From Inquilinus ginsengisoli_B (GTDB lineage Bacteria; Pseudomonadota; Alphaproteobacteria; DSM-16000; Inquilinaceae): a DNA stretch of 64,000 nucleotides. A program made the translations under genes and the position numbers. The stretch's first letter is position 1. Each line of letters starts with the position of its first letter. The notes under the pieces were generated by a model. It was given only the letters and a program-made list of their open reading frames with translations, did not search any database and had not been told where the DNA came from. The stretch lies in the NCBI RefSeq assembly GCF_050434925.1, contig NZ_JBNDJK010000001.1, positions 7,998,001 to 8,062,000 of the forward strand. Direction: 5' to 3'. Below, piece after piece: positions 7,888 through 14,995 of the stretch.

Positions 7888-8529
7888 TCAGACGGGTCGC
7901 TTGTCGAAGGCCAGCCGCACGGCGAAGCCGGCCAGCAGGCTGCCCATGATCCAGCGCTGCACCTGCAGCCAGGTCGGCCGCGTCGCGAACCAGGCGGAGA
8001 TGCCGCCGGCCGCCAGCACGATCAGCAGGTTGACGGTGAAGCTGATCGCCACCTGGGTGGCACCCAGCACCACGCTCTGCGCCAGCACGTAGCCGCGCTC
8101 CGGGTCGATGAACTGCGGCAGCAGCGAGACGTAGAAGATCGCGATCTTCGGGTTCAGGAGCGCGGTCAGGAAGCCCATGGCGAACAGCTTGCGGGGCCGG
8201 TCGGGCTTGAGGTCGCGCCGCGGCCGCAGCGGCGAGCCGGCGCCGGGCCGCACCGAATTCCAGGCCATCCACAGCAGGTAGCCCGCCCCGGCCAGCTTCA
8301 CCGCCTCATAGGCCAGCGGCACGGCCAGCATCAGGGCGGTGAGGCCCACCGCGGAGGCCAGCATGTAGCACAGCAGGCCCAGCACCACGCCGGCCAGCGA
8401 GATCGCCCCGGCCAGCCGGCCCTGCAGGATCGAGCGCGACAGCAGATAGATCATGTTCGGCCCGGGGGTGCAGACCATGCCGAGCGCGATCAGGGCAAGG
8501 CCGGCCAGGCCGGTGGGGCTGACGATCAT
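7888..8529 (-). CDS. LysE/RhtB family amino-acid exporter
   Basis: A 213-residue membrane protein with five to six hydrophobic helices. Family marks are GMVCTPGPNMIYLLSRSILQ (residues 17-36), GVVLGLLCYMLASAVGL, KLAGAGYLLWMAWNSVR, and FLTALLNPKIAIFYVSLLPQ, where the NPK motif is characteristic of LysE/RhtB exporters. These proteins export basic amino acids, homoserine lactone or other amino acids by proton exchange. ATG 8529 was selected over an upstream in-frame ATG at 8631 because homology starts at MIVSPTGLAG and GAGGAT lies just upstream. A second exporter gene (EamA) follows on the same strand, so the pair may be a small export locus. Confidence 0.87.
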   Translation of the reverse strand: MIVSPTGLAGLALIALGMVCTPGPNMIYLLSRSILQGRLAGAISLAGVVLGLLCYMLASAVGLTALMLAVPLAYEAVKLAGAGYLLWMAWNSVRPGAGSPLRPRRDLKPDRPRKLFAMGFLTALLNPKIAIFYVSLLPQFIDPERGYVLAQSVVLGATQVAISFTVNLLIVLAAGGISAWFATRPTWLQVQRWIMGSLLAGFAVRLAFDKRPV

Positions 8530-8638
8530 CACGGGGATCCTCGACTGAAGCGAAGCGGAGCATCGCTGCCCACCTCGCCGCCGGGCAATCGAAACATTGC
8601 TCTCCGGGCAAGATTTGCAGGCCCACGGCAACCCTTAC

Positions 8639-8726
8639 CCGTCATGGCGAGGAGGCAAAGCCGACGTGGCCATCCAGAGGGCGGTGCAGCTGGATGGCCA
8701 CACCCCTTCGGGGCTCGCCATGACGG
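8639..8726. repeat. Dispersed palindromic repeat, family A (full copy)
   Basis: An imperfect palindrome with outer arms CCGTCATGGCGAG (8639-8651) and CTCGCCATGACGG (8714-8726) and inner arms GTGGCCATCCAG and CTGGATGGCCAC. The right half recurs at 29174-29214, and a diverged full copy with CGTCATTGCGA arms lies at 34915-35014. It sits in the gap between LysE and the group II intron. Palindromic units of this kind behave as REP/MITE-like elements and may form cruciforms or RNA hairpins that end transcription. Confidence 0.75.
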
Positions 8727-8746
8727 TTCTACAATTCGGATCGCGG

Positions 8747-8778
8747 TAGGGACGCCCATTGCTGAGCGCCCCCCGCAC
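8747..8778 (-). ncRNA. Group II intron domain VI (branch-point helix)
   Basis: Downstream of domain V on the minus strand, GGGGGCGCTC and GGGCGTCCC form a nine-pair helix with one bulged G and a short AGCAAT loop, followed by TAC. This is the place and size expected for domain VI, which supplies the bulged adenosine for branching. The exact branch A cannot be fixed by eye. Confidence 0.55.
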
Positions 8779-8779
8779 A

Positions 8780-8812
8780 GATCCGTACGTGCCCGATTAA
8801 GGCATACGGCTC
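8780..8812 (-). ncRNA. Group II intron domain V (catalytic hairpin)
   Basis: The minus strand reads GAGCCGTATGCC, a short AT-containing loop, then GGCACGTACGGATC, starting at the base after the maturase stop codon. It matches the bacterial group II domain V consensus GAGCCGUAUGC...GCACGUACGGUUC with a conserved length of 33-34 nucleotides and the two-base bulge. Domain V holds the catalytic metal-binding triad, so its good preservation suggests the ribozyme could still be active. Confidence 0.88.
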
Positions 8813-10291
8813 CTACCTTGGGTGTTTGACGGCGAAGCGCAGTTGTGGCCAGGGATGTAGGACTCGCGGTTTGGGGAGCCAGTCATTGGCCAGCCGCGTC
8901 ATCCGCGTCCAGGTCATGCTGTCCTTCTGGCTGCGCCGCCGAAGCGTTCGCCGCCAGAGTTCGGTGACGAAGAAGCGGAACGTGACCAGCGCCTGACTGT
9001 TGGTCGGCACGGCGTGATAGTTGAAGTAGCCTTTGACGACCTGCCCCAGCCATCTGCCCTGATCGGGGATGGGCTGGTGCATGCGTTGCCGCAGTTCCTG
9101 TTTGATGGCTTGCAGCTTCGCCCGCATGCGATCGCGCCGGGTCTTGCGCTTGACCAGGAACTTGCCCGCCCGCGATCGCCCGCAGATGAAGGTGAAGCCC
9201 AGGAAGTCGAAGGTTTCCGGTTTGCCGAGCCCGCGCCGCTCGCGGTCGGCCGCCGCATGGCGGCCGAACTCGATCAGGCGGGTCTTGTCCGGATGCACCG
9301 ACAACGCAAACGCCTCGAACCGCTCGCGCATCGCCTCCAGGAAGCGCCGGGCGTCCGCCTCGTGCTCGAAGCCGACGACGATGTCGTCGGCGTAGCGCAC
9401 GATGATGACGTTGCCCGTGGCCTCTCGCCGTCGCCAGCGATGGGCCCACAAGTCGAAGACATAGTGCAGGTAGACGTTGGCCAGGAGCGGTGAGATCACC
9501 GACCCTTGTCCCGTCCCCTGGTCACTGGCTGTCACGACCCCGTCTTCAAGAATGCCCGCCCTGAGCCATTTGCGGATCAGGCGGAGGACGCGCGGGTCGC
9601 CGATCCGGTGCTCCAGGAAGCGGACAAGCCAGGGCTGGCTCACCGTGTCGAAGAAGCTGCGGATATCGGCGTCCAGGATGAAGTTCACCTTGGTGCTGGT
9701 GATCCCGACCACGAGCGCATCCAGCGCATCATGCGCCCCGCGCCCGGGTCGGAACCCATACGAGAACCCGAGGAAGTCTTCCTCATAGATCGCATTCAGC
9801 ACCGCGGCCGTCGCCCGTTGGACGATCTTGTCCTCCAGGGCGGCAACCGCCAGCGGCCGCTGCCGGCCGTCCGGCTTGGGAATGAAGACCCGCCGGCTCG
9901 GCAGCGCCCGATACGCGCCCCGCTGGACCCGGGCGTGCAGGTCTGCGAGCTTGCGCTCCAGATCTGCCTCATAGTCCTGCCATGTCAGCCCGTCGACGCC
10001 GGGAGCGGCATTCTTCTTCAGATCGAAGAACGCCTCCTCGAGCAGGGCCAGGCTGAGATGGTGGAACAGCGCGTTGAACCTCTCCTTCTTCCTTTGCCTT
10101 GCGGCTTGCCGTATGCGGTCCAGCGCCTGGGACACGCTTGCCCGGTTCTGCGCCCGGCGCGTGCGGTTCCGGCCCGCATTCCCCTCGGTCGCCGCCCTTG
10201 GCTCCACCGGCTCCGCAGCGGATCGCTCCGCCTTGTTCGTCGGCTTCACAGCTACTATGGCGGCGTCTGACGTCCCGCGCCCGTGCATCAT
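8813..10291 (-). CDS. ltrA: Group II intron-encoded reverse transcriptase/maturase
   Basis: A 492-residue LtrA-type protein that promotes intron splicing and reverse-transcribes the intron RNA into target DNA. Motifs run in order: NAAPGVDGLTWQDYE (94-108), VFIPKPDGRQRPLAV (RT2, 135-149), FRPGRGAHDAL (180-190), ILDADIRSFFDTV (RT3, 205-217), GTGQGSVISPLLANVYL (RT4, 259-275), the catalytic YADD at 300-303, then the maturase/thumb region with GFTFICGR and KGYFNYHAVP. The C-terminal 70 residues lack an obvious HNH endonuclease motif, so retrohoming probably relies on replication-associated strands. The N-terminal 45 residues are extra charged sequence. The frame is intact. Confidence 0.92.
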   Translation of the reverse strand: MMHGRGTSDAAIVAVKPTNKAERSAAEPVEPRAATEGNAGRNRTRRAQNRASVSQALDRIRQAARQRKKERFNALFHHLSLALLEEAFFDLKKNAAPGVDGLTWQDYEADLERKLADLHARVQRGAYRALPSRRVFIPKPDGRQRPLAVAALEDKIVQRATAAVLNAIYEEDFLGFSYGFRPGRGAHDALDALVVGITSTKVNFILDADIRSFFDTVSQPWLVRFLEHRIGDPRVLRLIRKWLRAGILEDGVVTASDQGTGQGSVISPLLANVYLHYVFDLWAHRWRRREATGNVIIVRYADDIVVGFEHEADARRFLEAMRERFEAFALSVHPDKTRLIEFGRHAAADRERRGLGKPETFDFLGFTFICGRSRAGKFLVKRKTRRDRMRAKLQAIKQELRQRMHQPIPDQGRWLGQVVKGYFNYHAVPTNSQALVTFRFFVTELWRRTLRRRSQKDSMTWTRMTRLANDWLPKPRVLHPWPQLRFAVKHPR

Positions 10292-10689
10292 CGGCTACGG
10301 CTCCTCACCTTCCCGATGCGGGCCGCCGCACCACACGGCGGTCGGACGCGGGACCTCCCGGTTCCCGAACAAGGAGCGTCTGCACATGCCAGGGTCTGCG
10401 ACCACGCCGGGCCGGACGGGTGCTCGCATGACGCGCCCGTCCATGTTGCCTTCCACCCTGTCAACGGCGTCGGCGCCCGGATTTGTGCCTTTCGCGGCTC
10501 GATGGCTGGCCTATGCTCTCCCCTGCCGACGCTTCGCTCCTGCCCTCACGGACAACAACGCACGGCTCGGGGCCGATGTGGATCGCTACTCCTTCATCGC
10601 AGTGGACTTCCACCACCTACTCCTTGCCGGTCTCCCGGCGCTCTGACAGTGCATGAATTCCGCAGCTCGATGAACTGGGCTGCCCCCCT

Positions 10690-10720
10690 GGATGCCCGGG
10701 TCGAGCCCCGGGCATGTCAG
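10690..10720. repeat. Dispersed palindromic repeat, family B (half copy)
   Basis: The sequence around 10690-10720 reads GGATGCCCGGGTCGAG followed by CCCCGGGCATGTCAG, an inverted repeat that matches half of the elements at 25279-25358, 41368-41459 and 44334-44424. It lies between the intron insertion site and the end of the binding-protein gene and probably acts as a transcription terminator or a REP-like unit. Confidence 0.6.
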
Positions 10721-10758
10721 TCAAAGGAGACTTTGAGCGATCACGCCGGCGTCGGCCC

Positions 10759-11964
10759 TTACCCCTTCACCAGCGAACAGCCTCCCTCGGCCTCGGGCCG
10801 GAAGGCCTGGTCGGCCGGGATGGTGGCGCGCAGGTTGTACAGGTCCCAGTCGCCCTTGGACTCGGCCGGCGTCTTGACCTGGAACAGGTACATCGGGTGG
10901 ATGTGGCGGCCGTCGGCGCGGATCCGGCCCTGGCCGAACAGCGGGTCGTCGCTGGGGTTGGCCTTCATCCAGGCCAGCACCGCCGCGGGGTCCTTGCCCT
11001 TGGTGGCGGAGACCGCCTTCAGGTAGTGGGTCAGCGCGGCATAGACGCCGGCCTGGATCATGCTCGGCATCTGGCCGCCCATGCGCTCGGCGAAGCGCTT
11101 GGAGAAGGCCCGGGTGCCGTCATTCATGTCCCAGTAGAAGGCCTCGGTCAGCAGCAGCCCCTGCGCCGCCGGCAAACCCAGCGTCTTGACGTCGCGGATC
11201 GTGGTCAGCAGGCCGGCCAGCTTCTGGCCGCCGGCCTGCAGGCCGAACTCCGCCGCCTGCTTGATCGCGTTGATGGTGTCGCCGCCGGCATTGGCGAAGG
11301 CCACCACCTTGGCGCCGGAAGCCTGCGCCTGCAGCAGGAAGGAGGCGAAGTCCTGCCCCGGGAACGGATGGCGGACCGAGCCGGCGACGGTGCCGCCCTG
11401 GGCCTTGACCAGCGCGGAGGCGTCGCGCTCCAGCGCATGGCCGAAGGCGTAATCGGCGGTGATGAAGAACCAGGTGTCGTCGCCCTGCGCGATCAGCGCG
11501 CTGGCGGTGCCGTGGGCCAGCGCCCAGGTGTCGTAGGTCCAGTGCACCGTGTTGGGCGAGCATTGCGCCCCGGTCAGGTCCGAGGAGCCGGCGCCGGAAT
11601 TGAGGAAGACCTTGTTCTTGTCGCAGGTGATCTGGTTGACGGCGAAGGCGACCGAGGAGGTCGGCACGTCGAGGATCGCGTCGACGCCGTCCTGGTCGTA
11701 CCACTGCCGGGCGATGTTCGAGCCGATGTCGGGCTTGTTCTGGTGGTCGGCGGCGACGATCTCGACCGTCACCCCCTTGTCGACCGCGGCGTAGTCCTCC
11801 ACGGCCATCCGCGCCGCCACCACCGAGCCCTCGCCGGTGATGTCGGCATAGACGCCGGAGCGGTCGTTCATCACCCCGACCTTGACCGCGGTTTGGGCTT
11901 GGATCCCACCAGACGACAGAAGGCCGGCCGCGACCAGGCCCAGCGCCAGGACATGAAGCTTCAT
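10759..11964 (-). CDS. Branched-chain amino acid-type ABC transporter periplasmic binding protein
   Basis: A 401-residue type I periplasmic binding protein of the LivK/HAAT class. The first 23 residues (MKLHVLALGLVAAGLLSSGG) are a signal peptide with a probable cut after IQA. The mature part contains VKVGVMNDRSGVYADITGEG, the ligand-domain motif FITADYAFGHALERD and VVAFANAGGDTINAIKQAAE. Such proteins capture branched-chain or other amino acids, amides or aromatic acids for LivHMGF-type permeases. ATG 11964 has GGGGGGAGACA upstream. No permease or ATPase genes are adjacent, so this is an orphan binding protein; its partner genes must be elsewhere. Context does not reveal the ligand. Confidence 0.87.
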   Translation of the reverse strand: MKLHVLALGLVAAGLLSSGGIQAQTAVKVGVMNDRSGVYADITGEGSVVAARMAVEDYAAVDKGVTVEIVAADHQNKPDIGSNIARQWYDQDGVDAILDVPTSSVAFAVNQITCDKNKVFLNSGAGSSDLTGAQCSPNTVHWTYDTWALAHGTASALIAQGDDTWFFITADYAFGHALERDASALVKAQGGTVAGSVRHPFPGQDFASFLLQAQASGAKVVAFANAGGDTINAIKQAAEFGLQAGGQKLAGLLTTIRDVKTLGLPAAQGLLLTEAFYWDMNDGTRAFSKRFAERMGGQMPSMIQAGVYAALTHYLKAVSATKGKDPAAVLAWMKANPSDDPLFGQGRIRADGRHIHPMYLFQVKTPAESKGDWDLYNLRATIPADQAFRPEAEGGCSLVKG

Positions 11965-12053
11965 TGTCTCCCCCCGAACTGATGTTTTCGTTGCCGGGGA
12001 TGATGACAGGAAGTTTGTCCGATCGACAAGAAGGCCGGGTCTGCGGGCCTGCC

Positions 12054-12746
12054 TTATGCCGGGGCGAGGCCATCGAGCAGGAAGTCGAGGCCTTTGCGGA
12101 AGGCGCCATCCCAGTCGTTGTCCAGCAGCAGGCGCGTGCGTCCGATCGTCGGATAGAGTTCGCCGAGACCTGCAAGGCGCTGCTGCGCAGCGGCCCTGTC
12201 GTCGTCCGAGAGGTCGAAGCTCGCCCGGCTGATGGTGGCGCCCATCACGTAGTTCCAGAGCGACCAGATCGCGACGTTCAGATCTGCATCCGGCACGCCG
12301 GCCCCGGACAAGGTCCGGCCCAGCAGTTCCAGGCGACCGAGGATGTTCGGGCCGAGCGCCCGGCGCGGCAGCAGCAATGCCGACCAGGGGTGGCGCAGCA
12401 TGCTGGCGCGCCAGTCTTCGAGCATCTGAACGACGTCGCCGCGCCAGTCTTGCGCCTCGCCCGATTGCGACGGCGCGCGATAGCCGAGCACCGAGTCGAG
12501 CGCCAGATCGAAGACATCCTCCTTGCTGCCGACGTGCCAATACAGGCTCATCACGCCCGCGCCGAGGCGATCGGCCAGCCGGCGCATCGTCAGCCCGTCG
12601 ACTCCCTGCGCATCCAGCAGCTCCACCGCGGTCGCCACGATGCGGTCCAGGGAGAGCGGCGGCTCGCGCGGCTCGGGCACGGGCTGAAGCCGCGGACCGG
12701 TCCGCCGAGTCCGCTTGCTCCCGGTGCCGCTGCGCTTGGCTGCCAT
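12054..12746 (-). CDS. TetR/AcrR family transcriptional regulator (TetR_C_1-like)
   Basis: A 230-residue repressor. After a basic 30-residue extension, the helix-turn-helix domain spans residues 36-82: LSLDRIVATAVELLDAQGVD, then LTMRRLADRLGAGVMSLYWH and VGSKEDVFDLALDSVL. The MSLYWHV recognition helix and the later all-alpha ligand domain resemble the TetR/tetracycline-repressor class. ATG 12746 has AGGAGG at ideal spacing; a longer in-frame extension to 12824 would run into the operator region. It is divergent from the secreted RidA-like gene, and the shared 190-base gap contains twin palindromes (12812-12861), the likely binding sites through which it represses itself and its neighbour. Confidence 0.88.
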   Translation of the reverse strand: MAAKRSGTGSKRTRRTGPRLQPVPEPREPPLSLDRIVATAVELLDAQGVDGLTMRRLADRLGAGVMSLYWHVGSKEDVFDLALDSVLGYRAPSQSGEAQDWRGDVVQMLEDWRASMLRHPWSALLLPRRALGPNILGRLELLGRTLSGAGVPDADLNVAIWSLWNYVMGATISRASFDLSDDDRAAAQQRLAGLGELYPTIGRTRLLLDNDWDGAFRKGLDFLLDGLAPA

Positions 12747-12811
12747 CCGTCCTCCTTGCTGGTCACACGTCGATTTAGGCCGGCAATGCGACGAATGTCG
12801 ATCCTCAGCGA

Positions 12812-12861
12812 TTGACTCGTACAACGTACGATGCGATTTAGTCGTACGCTGTACGAGTCAA
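12812..12861. promoter_or_regulatory. Twin palindromic operator between TetR and RidA-like genes
   Basis: Two 15-base sites, TCGTACAACGTACGA (12817-12831) and TCGTACGCTGTACGA (12842-12856), each have the form TCGTAC-N3-GTACGA and are centred 25 bases apart. Together they form a larger inverted repeat, TTGACTCGTACAACGTACGA against TCGTACGCTGTACGAGTCAA, with one mismatch in 20. TTGACT at each outer end can act as a -35 element for divergent promoters (plus: 12812-12817; minus: 12861-12856). Binding by the adjacent TetR protein is inferred. Confidence 0.75.
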
Positions 12862-12895
12862 GCGCATGGCCGATGGGTCGAAGCTCGATCCTGAC

Positions 12896-12926
12896 GGCTG
12901 CGAGGGTGCTCGCAGCCCTCGCAGCC
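12896..12926 (+). promoter_or_regulatory. Leader hairpin with two alternative 3' arms before the RidA-like gene
   Basis: GGCTGCGAG (12896-12904) can pair perfectly with CTCGCAGCC at 12909-12917 or with an identical tandem copy at 12918-12926. The second copy directly abuts the purine-rich GAGAGA that serves as ribosome binding site. The two mutually exclusive pairings have equal sequence but different loops, a layout that could adjust access to the start codon. A functional switch is inferred, not shown. Confidence 0.5.
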
Positions 12927-12936
12927 GAGAGAAATC

Positions 12937-13425
12937 ATGTCACGCGCACTCAAGCATCTGCTGATCGGAGGGTTCATCATCATGACCATGGCAGTTCCCG
13001 CTGCGACCACGGCCGATGCGGCCGATCCCACGCTGACCATCGTCAATCCGAAGACCCTCTACGACCCGTCGCCGAACGGCTACAGCACGGCCGTGATCAC
13101 GCCGCCCGGAGCCCGGGTGGCCTACATCTCCGGACAGGGCGGCCAGGACGGCACGGGCGCCCTGTCGCCCGACTTCGCCGTCCAGGTCCGGCAGGCCTAT
13201 GCCAATCTGCGCACCGCCCTGGACGCGCTCGGCGCCAGGCCGGACCAGGTCGCCAAGCTCACGGTCTTCGTGGTCGATCACGACATGGCCAAGCTCGGGG
13301 TGCTGACCCAGGCGGTGAAGGAGATGTTCGGCGCGGCGCTGCCGGCGCAGACGCTGATTCCCGTGCCCAAGCTTGCCGTCGACCCCATGCTGTTCGAGGT
13401 CGAGGCCGTGGTCGTCCTGCCATAG
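12937..13425 (+). CDS. Secreted RidA-like (YjgF/YER057c/UK114) protein
   Basis: A 162-residue protein with a Sec signal peptide (MSRALKHLLIGGFIIMTMAV, cut probably after TADA near residue 28) followed by a full Rid domain: YISGQGGQDGTG, QAYANLRTALDALGARPDQV and the C-terminal FEVEAVVVLP. Cytoplasmic RidA hydrolyses reactive enamines/imines using a conserved Arg near the C-terminus (ARxxVEV-type motif); here that segment reads AQTLIPVPK, so the Arg is absent and deaminase activity is doubtful. Export of a Rid-fold protein is unusual but known in some Rid subfamilies. It is controlled from the divergent promoter shared with the TetR gene. ATG 12937 has GAGAGA upstream. Confidence 0.83.
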   Translation: MSRALKHLLIGGFIIMTMAVPAATTADAADPTLTIVNPKTLYDPSPNGYSTAVITPPGARVAYISGQGGQDGTGALSPDFAVQVRQAYANLRTALDALGARPDQVAKLTVFVVDHDMAKLGVLTQAVKEMFGAALPAQTLIPVPKLAVDPMLFEVEAVVVLP

Positions 13426-13486
13426 CGGCGCCGGCCGCCCTTATCCCCGTCATCGCCCCCACAATCCCCAGACCGGCGTCCCCACC

Positions 13487-14262
13487 CTAGCGCATGCTGC
13501 TATCGTAGGTGCTGCCGCTCCGCTGCCCTTCCAGGGCATAGCGCAGCGCGTCGATGGCGTGGTTCTCGCGGTCCTCCAGCTCGGCCAGGATCTCGCCGGT
13601 CTTCGGATCGGTGCGATAGCTGTACAGCGCCAGCTCGTCGATCAGGTGGCGGCAGCGCGGATGCACCAGGATGTCGCAGCTCTTCAGAAACTCGACGCCT
13701 TCCTTGACCGACCCCGCCCCCTTGATCGCCGCCCGGATCCGCGGGAAGCCGTGGCGCTGCAGGAAGCTGATCGTCTCCGGCCGCGACCCGTCGGCGATGA
13801 TCGGCCAGCGTCCCGCCTCCGGCACCGTGTCGAACAGCGCCGGCGTGCGGTCGATCTCGCAGCCGACGGCATAGGCCTCGTGGTCGACGACAGCGTCCGC
13901 CTGGCCAGGTGGCAGCACACCAGCACGGTCGGGTCGCGGGCGAAGCCCCAGTCGGCGCCGAACAGGAACCGGGCATCGGCCGGCGTCTCGAACGCCTCCA
14001 CCTTCCAGTTCTTGAACACCCGCGCCTCGCTGACGCGCAGATAGCCGCCCAGCCAGACATGCTGGTACTTGTCCGGGTCGCGCTCGCGGTCCCATTCCAT
14101 CTCGGCCTTCAGCACCTTCGGGAACCGCGGATTCTCGGTAAAATTGGCCGGGATCAGCACGGTGCGCGGCGGCGCCGGGCCGTCGCGGAACAGCGCATCG
14201 ACCGGGTCGTCCGGCCGGGTCGGGTTCCAGGAGAACCACAGCTCCGACCCCGGCTGGCGCGT
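13487..14262 (-). pseudogene. Phage terminase large subunit, truncated and frameshifted
   Basis: About 255 codons of the C-terminal half of a PBSX/Pfam Terminase_3-type large subunit, the ATP-driven phage DNA packaging motor and nuclease. The first frame carries PGSELWFSWNPTRPDDPVDA, YQHVWLGGYLRVSEARVFKN and FLFGADWGFARDPTVLVCCH; the second carries VVDHEAYAVGCEIDRTP, IIADGSRPETISFLQRHGFP and ENHAIDALRYALE. The switch occurs around 13885-13900 and needs a one-base shift. GADWGFARDP and the later DSRPE-like and HAIDALRY segments form the RNase H-like nuclease domain. The N-terminal ATPase is missing because the gene ends at the junction with the RAYT transposase. No portal, capsid or integrase genes are nearby. 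Confidence 0.8.
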
Positions 14263-14923
14263 GCGGTGTTTCCGGGGCTTCCGCACCCATGTCACCCAGC
14301 GCGGCAACGGGCGGGGGCAGACCTTCTTCTGCGACGCGGACTACGCGCTCTACCGCGACCTGCTCGACACCCATTGCGCGGCGGCGGACGTCGAGGTCTG
14401 GTCCTGGGTGCTGATGCCGAACCACGTCCATCTGATCCTGGTGCCGGACGATCCGGACGGCCTCCGCCGGGCGCTGGCGCCGGTGCACCGGTACTATGCC
14501 GGCCACATCCATGCCCGGCTCGGGCGCAGCGGCCATTTCTGGCAGGGGCGCTTCGGCTGCGTCGCGATGGATGAGGAGCATCTCGGGGCGGCGTTGCGCT
14601 ATGTCGCGCTCAATCCGGTGCGGGCCGGGCTGGCGCAGCGGGCGGCGGATTGGCCCTGGTCCAGCGCGCCCGCCCATCTCGGCCGGGTCGAGGCGGACGG
14701 CCTGACCGCCGCGGAGCCCGTGCTGTCGCGCTATCCCGATTTCGCCGCGATCCTGGCCGCCGGCGAGGACGATGCGGCGTCGATGCGGTTGCGGCGGGCC
14801 GAGCAGATCGGCCGGCCGCTCGGCGGCCGCGACTTCCTGGACCGGCTCGAGCGCGAGAGCGGCCGGCCTCTCGCTCCTGCCAAGCGCGGACGGAAGCCTG
14901 CTAAAAGTGCAGTGTCACCGTAA
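14248..14923 (+). pseudogene. REP-associated tyrosine transposase (RAYT, Y1_Tnp family), frameshifted
   Basis: A single-strand HUH transposase of the IS200-related RAYT class. The body reads HVTQRGNGRGQTFF, MPNHVHLILVP (the HUH pair), HRYYAGHIHARLGRSGHFWQ, RYVALNPVRAGL and WPWSSAPAHL. The conserved N-terminus PRLARAVFPGLPH is present at 14248-14286 but in another frame; a single extra C at 14286-14288 separates it from HVTQRGN. The expected start codon reads CGA (14245-14247). The coding region therefore begins exactly where the terminase remnant ends. Both defects should make it inactive unless the extra base is a sequencing error and a start is used elsewhere. RAYTs normally mobilise palindromic REP sequences. 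Confidence 0.8.
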
Positions 14924-14954
14924 TTCTTAGTAATTCTTAAGTGCACTGTCACCG
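14905..14954. repeat. RAYT 3' direct repeats
   Basis: AAGTGCAGTGTCACCG (14905-14920) and AAGTGCACTGTCACCG (14939-14954) flank a tandem pair of TAATTCTTAG/TAATTCTTAA (14921-14940). The first copy encodes the last residues and leads into the TAA stop of the RAYT gene. Similar GTGCACTGTC motifs close many RAYT genes, so this is probably the downstream end recognised by, or carried along with, the transposase. Confidence 0.6.
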
Positions 14955-14995
14955 AATTCGAATTCCGGCTATGTCCGCGAAGCTGCGCCGCCCCC

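Larger units (their letters stand above)
8746..10643 (-). mobile_element. Group II intron with reverse transcriptase
   Basis: An intron of about 1.9 kb on the minus strand. A reverse transcriptase gene (8813-10291) is followed directly by a canonical domain V (8780-8812) and a domain VI-like hairpin that ends TAC at 8746. The proposed 5' end at 10643 begins GAGCG rather than the consensus GUGYG. It is supported because the six exon bases just upstream, CTGTCA on the minus strand (10649-10644), are perfectly complementary to TGACAG at 10463-10458 inside domain I, as expected for an IBS1-EBS1 pairing. The 3' end is estimated from domain VI geometry. An alternative GTGCG at 10563 has no matching EBS and is less likely. 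Confidence 0.7.

Noticed and set aside
10559..10563. GTGCG as the 5' end of the group II intron
   Set aside because: The exon bases next to it have no complementary EBS1 in domain I, whereas the 10643 boundary does; kept as an alternative only.
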